A DNA stretch of 59,145 nt from Spirochaetota bacterium. Lineage in GTDB: Bacteria > Spirochaetota > UBA4802 > JAKQUI01. Where the stretch lies: contig JAKQUI010000033.1 in NCBI GenBank assembly GCA_029562645.1, positions 1-59,145 on the forward strand. Reading direction: 5' to 3'. Shown piece after piece: positions 8,463 through 16,210 of the stretch. Position 1 is the stretch's first letter. Each line of letters opens with the position of its first letter. The notes under the pieces were generated by a model. The model saw only the letters and a program-made list of their open reading frames with translations, had not been told where the DNA came from and made no database searches. The position numbers were made by a program, and so were the translations under genes.

Positions 8463-8915
8463 ATGGACGTCACCATATTCGAATTCATCAGCGGTCTGGA
8501 AGCCGATCTCGTGAATTTTTACAAGCAGCTCAAGCTCGCCACGCGACTGCCGCGCTCCGCGGAGGTCGTGGACCTTATGATCCGCCAGTCCGGCGGCCAC
8601 TCGGACACCGTGGAGGCGCTCACCAAGAAGCACCGCAAGCCCGAGTTCCAGAAGGAGTTCTTCCTGGACATCCATCGGCAGATCAAGACGTCGCTCATCG
8701 ACGAGATCAGGGAGGCGGGCGACACGGGCGAGGTGATCGAGAAGCTCGCGCGCTCCGAGGAGTTGGTGAGCAAGATGTACACGGTGCTCGCGCAGTACTA
8801 CAAGAAGCTCGGCGAGTACTACCGGGACATCGCCATCGAGATCGAGGAGATCGCGGCCGAGGAGATCGACCACCGCGACGTCCTCCTGAACGAGAAGCGG
8901 AAATACGCGCGCTAG
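8463..8915 (+). CDS. Ferritin-like / rubrerythrin-like helical protein
   Basis: This 150-residue, highly charged protein is predicted to be nearly all helix. Glu and His residues are spaced as in four-helix ferritin-like proteins (EADLVNFYKQL early, EELVSKM in the middle, AEEIDHRD at the end), so a di-metal site is plausible. The ATG follows GGAGCGGAC. No rubredoxin-like Cys domain is present, so it is not a full rubrerythrin. It may have an oxidative-stress or structural role. Its 3' end nearly abuts the convergent HD-GYP gene. Confidence 0.6.
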   Translation: MDVTIFEFISGLEADLVNFYKQLKLATRLPRSAEVVDLMIRQSGGHSDTVEALTKKHRKPEFQKEFFLDIHRQIKTSLIDEIREAGDTGEVIEKLARSEELVSKMYTVLAQYYKKLGEYYRDIAIEIEEIAAEEIDHRDVLLNEKRKYAR

Positions 8916-8919
8916 CGGA

Positions 8920-10152
8920 TCAGCCCTCGGGGTAGCGCTTCTCGATGCTGCGGATCACGTCCAGCGATTCGAAAAACGCCTCGATCATGTCCGGATCGAA
9001 CTGCTTTCCCGCCTCTGAACGGAGGTTCTCGAGCACGCGGTCCTCGCTCCACGGCTCCTTGTAGGCGCGCCGCGACGAGAGCGCGTCGTAGACGTCCGCG
9101 ATCGCGACCACGCGGCCGAACGGCGGGATCTCCTCCCCCTTCTTGGGCCGCGGCGAGCCGTCGGAATTCTCGTAGCCCTGGACCGCCTTCCCCGTGTGCG
9201 GATTGATGTGCCCCGGATACCCCTTCCCGTCCCAGCGCTCGTGATGATTGAGCGCCACCTGGTAGGCCGCCTCGTCGAAATCGGAATACAGGTCCGAGAA
9301 GAGCCGCGCGCCCAGGAAGGTGTGCTGCTTCATCACGGCGTATTCGGCCTCGTCCAGCTTGGCCGGTTTTTTCAGGATGGTGTCCGATATGGCCACCTTG
9401 CCCACGTCGTGCAGCATGGCCGCCATGCGCAGGATGTCCTTATTGCGGTCCACCTGCGTGCAGGCGACGCAGCGGGTGTTGGCCCACACCTCGTAGATCT
9501 CCACCGAATAAGAGGCCACGCGGTTCACGTGCGCCCCGGTCTCCTTGGGGTCCCGGAGCTCCGCCATGCCGATCATCCGCAGGAGGAGCGCGCGGGTCAT
9601 CTGCGCGCGCTCGATGGAGGTTGCGGCGTTGTTCGCGAAATAGACGATCAGCGGCTCGTCCTCGCGCGCGAAGGGGACGACGGCGCCGTCGGCCGCGCGG
9701 GCGTTTATGAGCTGGAGCACGCCCACCACCTTCCCGGCCGTCGTCTTGAGGGGGATGGTGAGCATGGAATGCGTGCGGTACTGCGAGAGCTCGTCGTAGT
9801 GGCGGTCGAAGGAGTACGGCGCGCCCGGCGGGATCTCGTAGACGTCCGGGATATTGAGCATCTCGCCGGAAGAGGCCACCGATCCGGATATGGAGTGGGT
9901 GTCGATGGGCACGGTGAAGGACGAGTAGATGAGCTTTTTCCCCGGCGCGAGCTTGGCCTGCAGGGTGTCGTTCTGGTTGCACTTGAAGGTGAGGCGGTCC
10001 TTCTCCACCATGTAGATGGACCCGGCGTCGGCGTTGGTGAACCGGCGCGCCTTGGTGAGGATGTGCTCGAGCAGGAGGTCGAGGTCCTGCACCTGGCGGA
10101 TCTCGAAGCCCAGATCGATGATTTCCTGTAGTTTCTGCTTCTCGTCCATCAT
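8920..10152 (-). CDS. GAF-HD-GYP cyclic-di-GMP phosphodiesterase
   Basis: The 410-residue protein has a GAF sensor (about 20-185) followed by an HD-GYP domain (about 195-400) of the type that hydrolyses cyclic di-GMP. The catalytic signature is intact: HVNRVASYS, LHDVGKVAIS, and HHERWDGKGYP. About 22 extra residues lie between the GYP motif and the GEEIPPFGRVVAIAD segment, where most relatives have only a few. It has no membrane segment and is likely cytoplasmic. Two adjacent ATGs (10152 and 10149) are possible starts. The gene diverges from the selenoprotein glutaredoxin across a gap containing an inverted repeat. Confidence 0.88.
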   Translation of the reverse strand: MMDEKQKLQEIIDLGFEIRQVQDLDLLLEHILTKARRFTNADAGSIYMVEKDRLTFKCNQNDTLQAKLAPGKKLIYSSFTVPIDTHSISGSVASSGEMLNIPDVYEIPPGAPYSFDRHYDELSQYRTHSMLTIPLKTTAGKVVGVLQLINARAADGAVVPFAREDEPLIVYFANNAATSIERAQMTRALLLRMIGMAELRDPKETGAHVNRVASYSVEIYEVWANTRCVACTQVDRNKDILRMAAMLHDVGKVAISDTILKKPAKLDEAEYAVMKQHTFLGARLFSDLYSDFDEAAYQVALNHHERWDGKGYPGHINPHTGKAVQGYENSDGSPRPKKGEEIPPFGRVVAIADVYDALSSRRAYKEPWSEDRVLENLRSEAGKQFDPDMIEAFFESLDVIRSIEKRYPEG

Positions 10153-10285
10153 GGGCGGCCTCGCATATCAAATATCATCGGCGCACCGGCGGGGACTCCC
10201 GCGGCGCCCGCCCGAGGGCGGCCCCCGTAGCACGACCGGAATCCGGGCCTTCCGGGCCAGAATAGCCTGCCCCGCCCCGACGGCC

Positions 10286-10312
10286 CGGTCAATGATAAAA
10301 TATGATTGACCG
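10286..10312. promoter_or_regulatory. Inverted repeat in divergent control region
   Basis: Arms CGGTCAAT and ATTGACCG (8 bases each) flank an AT-rich centre of 11 bases. The element lies between the HD-GYP gene and the glutaredoxin gene, in an otherwise GC-rich stretch. Its size fits an operator for a dimeric repressor or activator. The centre also contains -10-like sequences for either direction. Confidence 0.45.
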
Positions 10313-10382
10313 TTCCGCCACGAAGGGTCATCGGTACTGGTGAAGCATATCGCGCAAAAGGGGAATCGACAACTTTACCGGC

Positions 10383-10721
10383 ATGCGGCGGATAATCGTT
10401 TACACGACACCCACCTGACCCTACTGCCGACAGGCGAAAGAGTTTCTTTCGGAACGCGGGGTCGCCTTTATCGAGAAGGACGTGAGCGCCGACGCGCAGG
10501 CCCGCGAGGAGCTCATGCGGCTGGGCGCAAGCGGCGTGCCGGCGATCCTCGTCGACCGCGAGCTCGTGGTGGGCTTCGACCGGGACCGCCTGCGCGCATT
10601 GCTGCACGACGCGATTGTCGCCTGCGAACACTGCGGGGCCCAGCTCCGGCTGCCGGCCGCCAAGGGGACCCTCCGGGTCACCTGCCCCAAGTGCGGGGGC
10701 CGCTTCACCTGCCGCACCTAA
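10383..10721 (+). CDS. Selenocysteine-containing glutaredoxin-like protein with zinc ribbon
   Basis: The frame from the ATG at 10383 is continuous to 10721 if the UGA at 10416-10418 is read as selenocysteine, giving 112 residues. The N terminus reads MRRIIVYTTPT-U-PYC, so UGA stands exactly where the first Cys of the glutaredoxin CPYC active site belongs. The rest is a normal thioredoxin fold with the conserved GVPAIL (cis-Pro about residue 53). A C-terminal zinc ribbon follows (Cys 81, 84, 101, 104 and perhaps 110). A hairpin of SECIS type follows the UGA. Sec-containing UxxC glutaredoxins are known in anaerobic bacteria. No sel genes are in the window. The ribosome site is weak (AAGGGGA about 18 bases upstream). 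Confidence 0.82.
10435..10451 (+). promoter_or_regulatory. SECIS-like hairpin downstream of UGA
   Basis: CGAAAG and CTTTCG form a six-base-pair stem around the loop AGTTT. The loop G lies 24 bases after the UGA, within the range expected of bacterial SECIS elements, which need a short stem and a loop G or GU. An outer CCG/CGG pairing can extend the stem. It lies entirely inside the coding frame, as in bacterial selenoprotein genes. Confidence 0.7.
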
Positions 10722-10802
10722 ACCGGCCAATGGGCTAATTAAACTCACGGGGGCTGCCGAAACTAATAATACGGCATACTCTATCCGAAAGGACGACCCG
10801 GA

Positions 10803-12815
10803 ATGCTATTGCAAAACATACTCACGGCGCTCATCCCGCTCCCGCTGTTTTATCTCATCTACTACCGCTATTTCACCTTCAAGCCGGAGTACGTGAAGCA
10901 CCTGGAGTCGTTCCTCTACGGAGTGGCGCTCGCGTTGTTCATCATCCTGGTGTCGCCCTACATCTACTCCTTCATGCCCTTTTCGGGGTCGATCCAGGAG
11001 GGGTTCCTCAAGGCGGCCCTCATCGAGAAGTTCGGGGCCTTCTGCCTCATCTATCTGATCCACCGCTACTACCCGAACTTCAGCCTCATGGAGTCCATCG
11101 TCTCCTCGATGATGCTGGGGATGGGCTTCTCGCTGGTGGAGAATATCTTCTACGCCATCAACTACGGCTACTCCATCATCCTGGTGCGGCTCATCGTCTC
11201 GGTGCCGCTGCACCTGACCACCTGCGGCTTCATCGGCTACTACATGGGGCTTCGGAAGCTCAGCACCACCTCGCTGTTCCGCGCGAGCTACACGGTGAAG
11301 GCGCTCGTCATCCCCTTCCTGCTCCACGGGACCTTCGACGCGGTGCTCCTCACCGGCGGCATGGGGATCTATTTCATCTGCCCGATGCTCATCCTGCTGG
11401 TGATGATCCTCGAAATCATGATCGCCTGGTCGCACAACGTGTATCCGCTGGACATCCTGGACGCGATGAAGCTGCGCTTCGAGGACTGGCTCTCCATCGA
11501 GAAGCAGCCCCGTTACGACCGCTGGATCCTGCAGTCCATGGGCACGCCCAACACGACGCACGAGCGGCTCTTCCGTCTCCAGCGCAGCGTCGTGCGCTGG
11601 CTGCTCATCGTCCTGTTCCTCGCCGCCGCCGGGGCGATGTGGCGCTTCCGCCCGGACATCGTCGCCTTCATGAACCTCGCGCTCAAGCCGGGCGAGGACC
11701 TGGTCATCTTCACCATCTTCCCGGCGTCCATCAGCATGATCCTGCTCATGGTTGGCGCGACCAACCCGAAATTCTTCGAGGACAGCCTCATCCGCATCCC
11801 CATCATCACCGACGTGAGCGTGCGCATCCCCGGCAACGAGGAGGAGACCTTCGTCACCTACGACATCACCTCGGCCAACTGCTTCTTCAAGACCTCCGAC
11901 CCGCTCGGGATCGACACCGAGATCGAGATGGTCTTCGAGTGCCCGGGGTTCTCGTCGCCGCCGGTGAAGGGGCGCGTGATATGGGAGAACTTCGTGAACA
12001 TGCGCGCCCCGCTGGGCTCCATCGTCCACATCATCGAACGCCCCAAGGGCTTTTACCGCTTCCTGCTGCGCTACGCCATGCTCAAGTTCAAAAAGGGGCT
12101 GGTGTTCAATCTCAAGCTGCCCGGCTTCGAGATGACCCGCAAGCTCTTCATGCGGCCCATCTCCACCATGCAGCAGGACGTGGCTTATCCCTCGGGCACC
12201 ATCATCTTCAACGAGGGGGAGATCGGCCACGAGTTCTTCCTCATCAAGCGCGGCCGGGTGATGTTCTACAAGAAGAAGGACTCCGGCGACATCATCGTGA
12301 TGGACACGATGGAGGCGGGCGAGATCTTCGGCGAGATGTCGTTGGTGGGCAACCACGGCCGCGCGGCGACCGCCGTCTGCTCCACCGACTGCGTGATCGC
12401 CAAGGCCGACATCGACAACCTGAACGCCCTGATCAAGTTCAATCCCGAGTTCGCGATCTCGCTCATCAAGAAGCTCGCGGAGCGCGTGAACATGTCCGAG
12501 AGCATCCTCACGGAGAACATCCGCAACCTCGAGAAGGAAAAGATCGAAAACCAGCGCTATTTCCACGTATCCATGCTGCTCACGCTCATCGGGCTGGGCT
12601 ACTCCCCGTCGCAGGACAATCTCGAGCTCAAGATCGACCTCAAGAAGATCGAAAGCGTCCTCAAGCACCTCGACGACAACACCGCGAGCGAGCTCATCAA
12701 CCTGGTCATGGAAAAGCAGAAGGGCGCGTACCGGGAGGACAGCGACTTCTCGAAGCACATCACCGAAGAGGTCGACCGCCTCGCGTCCCAGTTCAAGATC
12801 GACATCAAGTACTGA
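10803..12815 (+). CDS. PrsW-like membrane protease fused to PilZ-like and cNMP-binding domains
   Basis: This is a 670-residue fusion. Residues about 1-235 form a multi-helix membrane domain of the PrsW glutamic-type intramembrane protease family: Glu and Lys at about 66-76, FSLVE (Glu about 113), and HGTFD (His about 175, Asp about 179). Two more helices follow (about 255-320), then a PilZ-like beta domain (about 325-420) without the full binding motif. A cyclic-nucleotide-binding domain comes next (about 440-560, with EGEIGHEFFLIKRGRV and GEIFGEMSLV), then a helical tail. AAAGGA precedes the ATG. It could link cyclic nucleotide levels to intramembrane proteolysis; an adenylate-cyclase-type gene lies at the other end of the window. 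The architecture is unusual. Confidence 0.75.
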   Translation: MLLQNILTALIPLPLFYLIYYRYFTFKPEYVKHLESFLYGVALALFIILVSPYIYSFMPFSGSIQEGFLKAALIEKFGAFCLIYLIHRYYPNFSLMESIVSSMMLGMGFSLVENIFYAINYGYSIILVRLIVSVPLHLTTCGFIGYYMGLRKLSTTSLFRASYTVKALVIPFLLHGTFDAVLLTGGMGIYFICPMLILLVMILEIMIAWSHNVYPLDILDAMKLRFEDWLSIEKQPRYDRWILQSMGTPNTTHERLFRLQRSVVRWLLIVLFLAAAGAMWRFRPDIVAFMNLALKPGEDLVIFTIFPASISMILLMVGATNPKFFEDSLIRIPIITDVSVRIPGNEEETFVTYDITSANCFFKTSDPLGIDTEIEMVFECPGFSSPPVKGRVIWENFVNMRAPLGSIVHIIERPKGFYRFLLRYAMLKFKKGLVFNLKLPGFEMTRKLFMRPISTMQQDVAYPSGTIIFNEGEIGHEFFLIKRGRVMFYKKKDSGDIIVMDTMEAGEIFGEMSLVGNHGRAATAVCSTDCVIAKADIDNLNALIKFNPEFAISLIKKLAERVNMSESILTENIRNLEKEKIENQRYFHVSMLLTLIGLGYSPSQDNLELKIDLKKIESVLKHLDDNTASELINLVMEKQKGAYREDSDFSKHITEEVDRLASQFKIDIKY

Positions 12816-12868
12816 CGCGCCGAAGCGCCCGCGCGTCCCCTGGGACGCGCGCCGGTCTCGCATAAACG

Positions 12869-12899
12869 CAAAAAACCCGCCGTCGCCGGCGGGTTTTTT
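12869..12899. terminator. Bidirectional rho-independent terminator
   Basis: A-rich sequence, then ACCCGCCG, a short loop and CGGCGGGT, then TTTTTT. This strong GC stem with A and T tracts on both sides lies between the convergent PrsW fusion gene and the repeat lipoprotein gene, and can serve both. Confidence 0.9.
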
Positions 12900-12943
12900 G
12901 TTCGTGTGCCACGGCGCTCAGGCGCCATGGTGCGGCGCGCGCC

Positions 12944-14626
12944 CTACGCGCGGGCGATCTTCATGCGCTTGCGGTTCCAGGCGAACAGGCCGCCCAGGAC
13001 CATCGCCACCGAGAAGAAGATCCCTCCGACGAGGAACTTGTTCTTCGCGGTCTTCGCGATGAGGTAGGCCGCCAGGGCCGATCGCTCGGACTCGCCGACC
13101 TTTTTCAGACGTATGTTCTTGATCTGAATGTTCGCGTCCTCGCCCTTGTCCGGGACCCACTTGTCGTTCGTCCAGGTGAGATACACCGTCGTCGGACCGG
13201 TGATGTCGAGCACCACCTTACCCTTGTTGAACGCGTCGGCGTCGGCCTTGATTTTAAGAACGCCGCTCGCGCCCTCGTCCGTGGTGACCTTCACGTTGAA
13301 GTCGGTGTAGCCCGCGGGCACCTTCCCGTAGTTCTTCGCGGTCACGATGACCTCGTACTTGCCGGGCTTGAGGTTGCTGTAGTCGAACCCGATGACCTGG
13401 TTGGCCCAGTACGTGCGCACCGTGTTGGCATCCCAGTACCAGGTCCCTTCAAGGAAGCTGTACTGGAAGGCATTACGCTTGAGGCCCTTGACCGGCGCCT
13501 TTTCCCCGGCATACTTGAGAACGACCTTGTTGATCTGGATGTTCGCATCGTACACGCCTTGCTGGTACGCATCGTTCGTCCAGAGCAGGTTGAGGTCGGT
13601 GTTCCCAGCGGGGAGATACACCAGCGTGCGGCCGCGATGGTACTTCTTGTCCGAGGCCTTCACGAAGATGCCGCCCACATACTTGCCGGTGGTCTCGTTG
13701 CGGACCGTGACATTGAAGCGCGAGTAGAAATCCGGTAGCGGGCCATGGATGTTCTTGGCCACGACGACCAGCTTGTACCAGCCGGGCTTGCAGTTGTTGC
13801 GGACCTTGAGATACAGGTTCTGGTCCGCCCATGCCGTCCAGATGCCGCCCGTCTTCTTGGCGAAACCGATCTTGTCCTGGAGCGCCTTGATCTCGGCGCG
13901 CAGCTTCTTGATGGCCTGCTTGTCCTTATTCTTGCCCTTCTTGAGTTCCTTTATCTCCTTCTGTTTCTCCTTGATCTGCGCCTTGATGTCTTTCCACGTA
14001 TCGGCGTCCACAAGGACGCTTTCAGGGGAATTGAACCACTTGCCATACGTGGAATCCAGCGAGATACTCCGACCGGTGCAATCGCCCGTGGGCTCGTCGG
14101 CGTCATCGTCTATCGGCTGCGTTCCGTCGCCAGTGCCTTGGCCGGTATCGCCGGTTCCTTGACCCGTGTCGCCGGTGCCCTGACCGGTATCGCCGGTGCC
14201 CTGGCCCGTGTCGCCGGTGCCCTGACCGGTATCGCCGGTGCCCTGGCCCGTGTCGCCGGTGCCCTGACCGGTATCGCCGGTGCCCTGACCGGTATCGCCG
14301 GTGCCCTGACCGGTATCGCCCGTACCCTGATTGCCATCGTCCGAGATCGGCGTTGTACCGCTATCGCCATTCGCCGGATCGTCAACAACGTCATTGACCA
14401 GCGCGCCGCCATCATCGGAACCCGAAGCGGGATTGTCGCCATCTAAGACGACCTGAGTACCATCCTGCGGGGTGGCTTCCTGATCGGTTACCTTCTGGTC
14501 AACGGGCGAACTACCCGGACCGCCGGCCCCACCGCCGCCGCCATCGCCGCCATCGCCCTTTCCGCTACAGGTTATGCCGGCAAATGCGAGGAAGAACACT
14601 ACGATAAGCACTTTCCAAAGTTTCAT
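12944..14626 (-). CDS. Repeat-containing lipoprotein with C-terminal membrane helix
   Basis: This 560-residue exported protein has a signal peptide ending in the lipobox-like AGITC, followed by SGKGDGGDGGGGG. An acidic linker carries nine consecutive GTGDTGQ units (about 115-180), followed by a Lys/Glu-rich coiled coil (about 205-245). Two related beta-sandwich-like domains follow (about 250-370 and 385-515), each ending with YL/LTWTNDxxxxxxxxANIQI. The C terminus is a membrane helix with GGLFAWNRKR. The same ends occur on the neighbouring lipoprotein. It has its own promoter and an AGGAGG site. The function is unknown, perhaps surface binding or adhesion; relatives are likely to be lineage-specific. 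Confidence 0.75.
   Translation of the reverse strand: MKLWKVLIVVFFLAFAGITCSGKGDGGDGGGGGAGGPGSSPVDQKVTDQEATPQDGTQVVLDGDNPASGSDDGGALVNDVVDDPANGDSGTTPISDDGNQGTGDTGQGTGDTGQGTGDTGQGTGDTGQGTGDTGQGTGDTGQGTGDTGQGTGDTGQGTGDTGQGTGDGTQPIDDDADEPTGDCTGRSISLDSTYGKWFNSPESVLVDADTWKDIKAQIKEKQKEIKELKKGKNKDKQAIKKLRAEIKALQDKIGFAKKTGGIWTAWADQNLYLKVRNNCKPGWYKLVVVAKNIHGPLPDFYSRFNVTVRNETTGKYVGGIFVKASDKKYHRGRTLVYLPAGNTDLNLLWTNDAYQQGVYDANIQINKVVLKYAGEKAPVKGLKRNAFQYSFLEGTWYWDANTVRTYWANQVIGFDYSNLKPGKYEVIVTAKNYGKVPAGYTDFNVKVTTDEGASGVLKIKADADAFNKGKVVLDITGPTTVYLTWTNDKWVPDKGEDANIQIKNIRLKKVGESERSALAAYLIAKTAKNKFLVGGIFFSVAMVLGGLFAWNRKRMKIARA
14126..14330. repeat. 21-base tandem repeat inside lipoprotein gene
   Basis: About nine head-to-tail units of 21 bases encode GTGDTGQ. 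The units come in variants (ending in CCGGTATCG or CCCGTGTCG) that partly alternate. The period is a multiple of three, so gain or loss of units keeps the frame. There are no spacers, so it is not a CRISPR array. Confidence 0.9.
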
Positions 14627-14694
14627 ACGGTTTCTCTTTGCCTCCTGACATTTGTGATAAGGTTATAAGTACGGATTTCTTCCCATCCAAGATT

Positions 14695-14723
14695 ATGATA
14701 TTAAAGAGGATCGAATTCGTCAA
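14695..14723 (-). promoter_or_regulatory. Sigma-70-type promoter of the repeat lipoprotein gene
   Basis: On the minus strand: TTGACG, 17 bases, TATCAT. The -35 box directly follows a small hairpin with a run of eight T. The layout and both boxes match the promoter at 16180-16208. Confidence 0.7.
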
Positions 14724-14726
14724 CAA

Positions 14727-14745
14727 AAAAAACCTATTTAGGCTT
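14727..14745 (-). terminator. Small hairpin with T-run abutting the promoter
   Basis: On the minus strand, AAGCC and GGTTT flank TAAATA, followed by a T-run that leads straight into the TTGACG box. The stem is weak. It may insulate the promoter from read-through. Confidence 0.45.
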
Positions 14746-14805
14746 TATGTGGGTGATTTTTTCGTCCGTTTGGACTTATTTGGGGCAATCGTTTGATATT
14801 TTTAT

Positions 14806-14840
14806 AAAAAAATTCCCAGAGTTACCTGGGAATTTTTTTT
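14806..14840 (-). terminator. Rho-independent terminator of second lipoprotein gene
   Basis: A ten-base-pair stem AAATTCCCAG / CTGGGAATTT with loop AGTTAC and flanking A and T runs lies 19 bases after the stop of the gene ending at 14859. Confidence 0.9.
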
Positions 14841-14858
14841 ATCAAACTGTTGCGCAGT

Positions 14859-16121
14859 CTATCTTCTCTGCCTCCGGCGATTGTACACGAACAGGCCGCC
14901 AAGAACCAGCATCAGACCCGCGAACGAAAGTCCGACGACGCCCTTGTTGGTCTTCGCCTGGGCGATGAGGTACCCGGTGAGACCGGAACCCTGCGGCCAG
15001 GGCGTCGCGATGATGTTCGCCTTCGATTTCGCCGTGATGTCATTGCCCTTCTTGTCGAAGATCTTGATCTCAAGATAGGTCTTGGCGAACGAATAGTCGG
15101 CATCCCCGTCGATGGACGCATCAGACGAATTGACCCCGATCCAGCCGGTCACGCCGCCATTGTTTGTCGGCCAAACATAATTCTGTACCGGTTTCTTGGT
15201 GGCGTCCGCCCAGCGCTGGAAGAAGACCTCGCACGCATGGTTGGGCACGTCGTAGATCCCGTAGGCGGTGATCTTCACGGTCGCGCCGTTTTCCACCTGG
15301 ACCATCTTGATCTTGAACGGATCGCCGAACTTCCACCCGAAGACGGCCTTGCCGTTCACGATAAGGTCGGTCACATTGTAGTTGCCCACGCTGCGCATCG
15401 TCACCGCTGCGAATTGCGAGTTCGCCTTGCAGATGTTGTCGATCGCGACGAGCACGGTTGCCGTATAGGTTTTCCCGTTCAGGGTAACCGTTACGGTGTA
15501 CAGAAGACCCGCGGAGAGCGGTTTCGCCGGCTCGAACGTGATGGTCCCATCGTCATTGACGACGATGCGCCCTTCGACGACCGCGCCATTGCTGTCCTTG
15601 ATCGTAATCACGACGCCGCTGACCAGCGCCCATGCGCCGCCGGCATTGGTCGTGAGCGTGATGTTCTCGCCGCCGATAACGATGCCGCCCGCCTGGAGGC
15701 GAACCACAATCTTACCATCGACCACGACGATATTCTCGCTGCTGGATACGCCGTTCGTATCGGGCTTATCGGTTACGGCCGGAGTGCCCGTTGCAGGCTT
15801 GTCGGCAGGCTCTTCGGAGCTTACCGGTGTTTCCGGAGCGGGAGTTTCCGTCGCGGGCTTCTCAACTACTGCCGGCTGTTCAACCGCAGGAGTTTCAGTT
15901 GCCGGGGTTTCCGTTGCGGGTGTTTCCGCCGCGGGTGTTTCCGCCGCGGGCTTTTCCGCATCGGTTTTTTCACCCGACTCAGGGGCATCTGAAAGGACGG
16001 TTATGGGCCCCGCGCCGCCACCGCCGCCACCGCCGCCATCACCACCATCTCCCTTGCCACTGCACGATATGCCGGCAAAGGAAATGAACATGATTGCCAC
16101 TACTACTGGTAAGAGTTTCAT
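14859..16121 (-). CDS. Lipoprotein with Pro/Thr/Glu repeats and C-terminal membrane helix
   Basis: This 420-residue exported protein has a signal peptide with lipobox-like AGISC, then SGKGDGGDGGGGG as in its neighbour. A low-complexity linker is built on ATETPA-type units (about 55-110), followed by beta-rich domains (about 130-215, resembling an Ig-like or big-domain fold, and about 225-370). It ends GYLIAQAKTNKGVVG, a membrane helix, and GGLFVYNRRRQRR. The C terminus parallels AYLIAKTAKNKFLVGG...GGLFAWNRKR in the adjacent lipoprotein although the cores differ. An AAGGAGG site precedes the ATG. It may be anchored at both ends; the function is unknown. Confidence 0.75.
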   Translation of the reverse strand: MKLLPVVVAIMFISFAGISCSGKGDGGDGGGGGGGGAGPITVLSDAPESGEKTDAEKPAAETPAAETPATETPATETPAVEQPAVVEKPATETPAPETPVSSEEPADKPATGTPAVTDKPDTNGVSSSENIVVVDGKIVVRLQAGGIVIGGENITLTTNAGGAWALVSGVVITIKDSNGAVVEGRIVVNDDGTITFEPAKPLSAGLLYTVTVTLNGKTYTATVLVAIDNICKANSQFAAVTMRSVGNYNVTDLIVNGKAVFGWKFGDPFKIKMVQVENGATVKITAYGIYDVPNHACEVFFQRWADATKKPVQNYVWPTNNGGVTGWIGVNSSDASIDGDADYSFAKTYLEIKIFDKKGNDITAKSKANIIATPWPQGSGLTGYLIAQAKTNKGVVGLSFAGLMLVLGGLFVYNRRRQRR

Positions 16122-16179
16122 ATTCCTATACCTCCTTATTTATTCAAATCAGTTCGGGACTTACAGACTTCCCATGACT

Positions 16180-16208
16180 ATGATAACACAGGGGCATTAA
16201 AAAGTCAA
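16180..16208 (-). promoter_or_regulatory. Sigma-70-type promoter of the second lipoprotein gene
   Basis: On the minus strand: TTGACT, 17 bases, TATCAT. It is immediately preceded by a terminator hairpin and T-run, and closely matches the cassette at 14695-14745. Confidence 0.7.
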
Positions 16209-16210
16209 AC

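Noticed and set aside
10340-10738. 132-residue frame overlapping the selenoprotein gene
   Set aside because: It is Arg/Pro/Gly-rich with no fold, while the UGA-containing frame gives a clear glutaredoxin and zinc ribbon.
10806-12863. 685-residue open frame on the minus strand opposite the PrsW fusion gene
   Set aside because: It is Asp/His/Arg/Val-rich shadow sequence without motifs; the plus-strand frame has recognisable domains. Long antisense frames are expected in GC-rich DNA.
14126-14330. Regular repeat considered as a CRISPR array
   Set aside because: Units are head to tail without spacers and encode GTGDTGQ in frame; no CRISPR array was found anywhere in the window despite the cas3 remnant.
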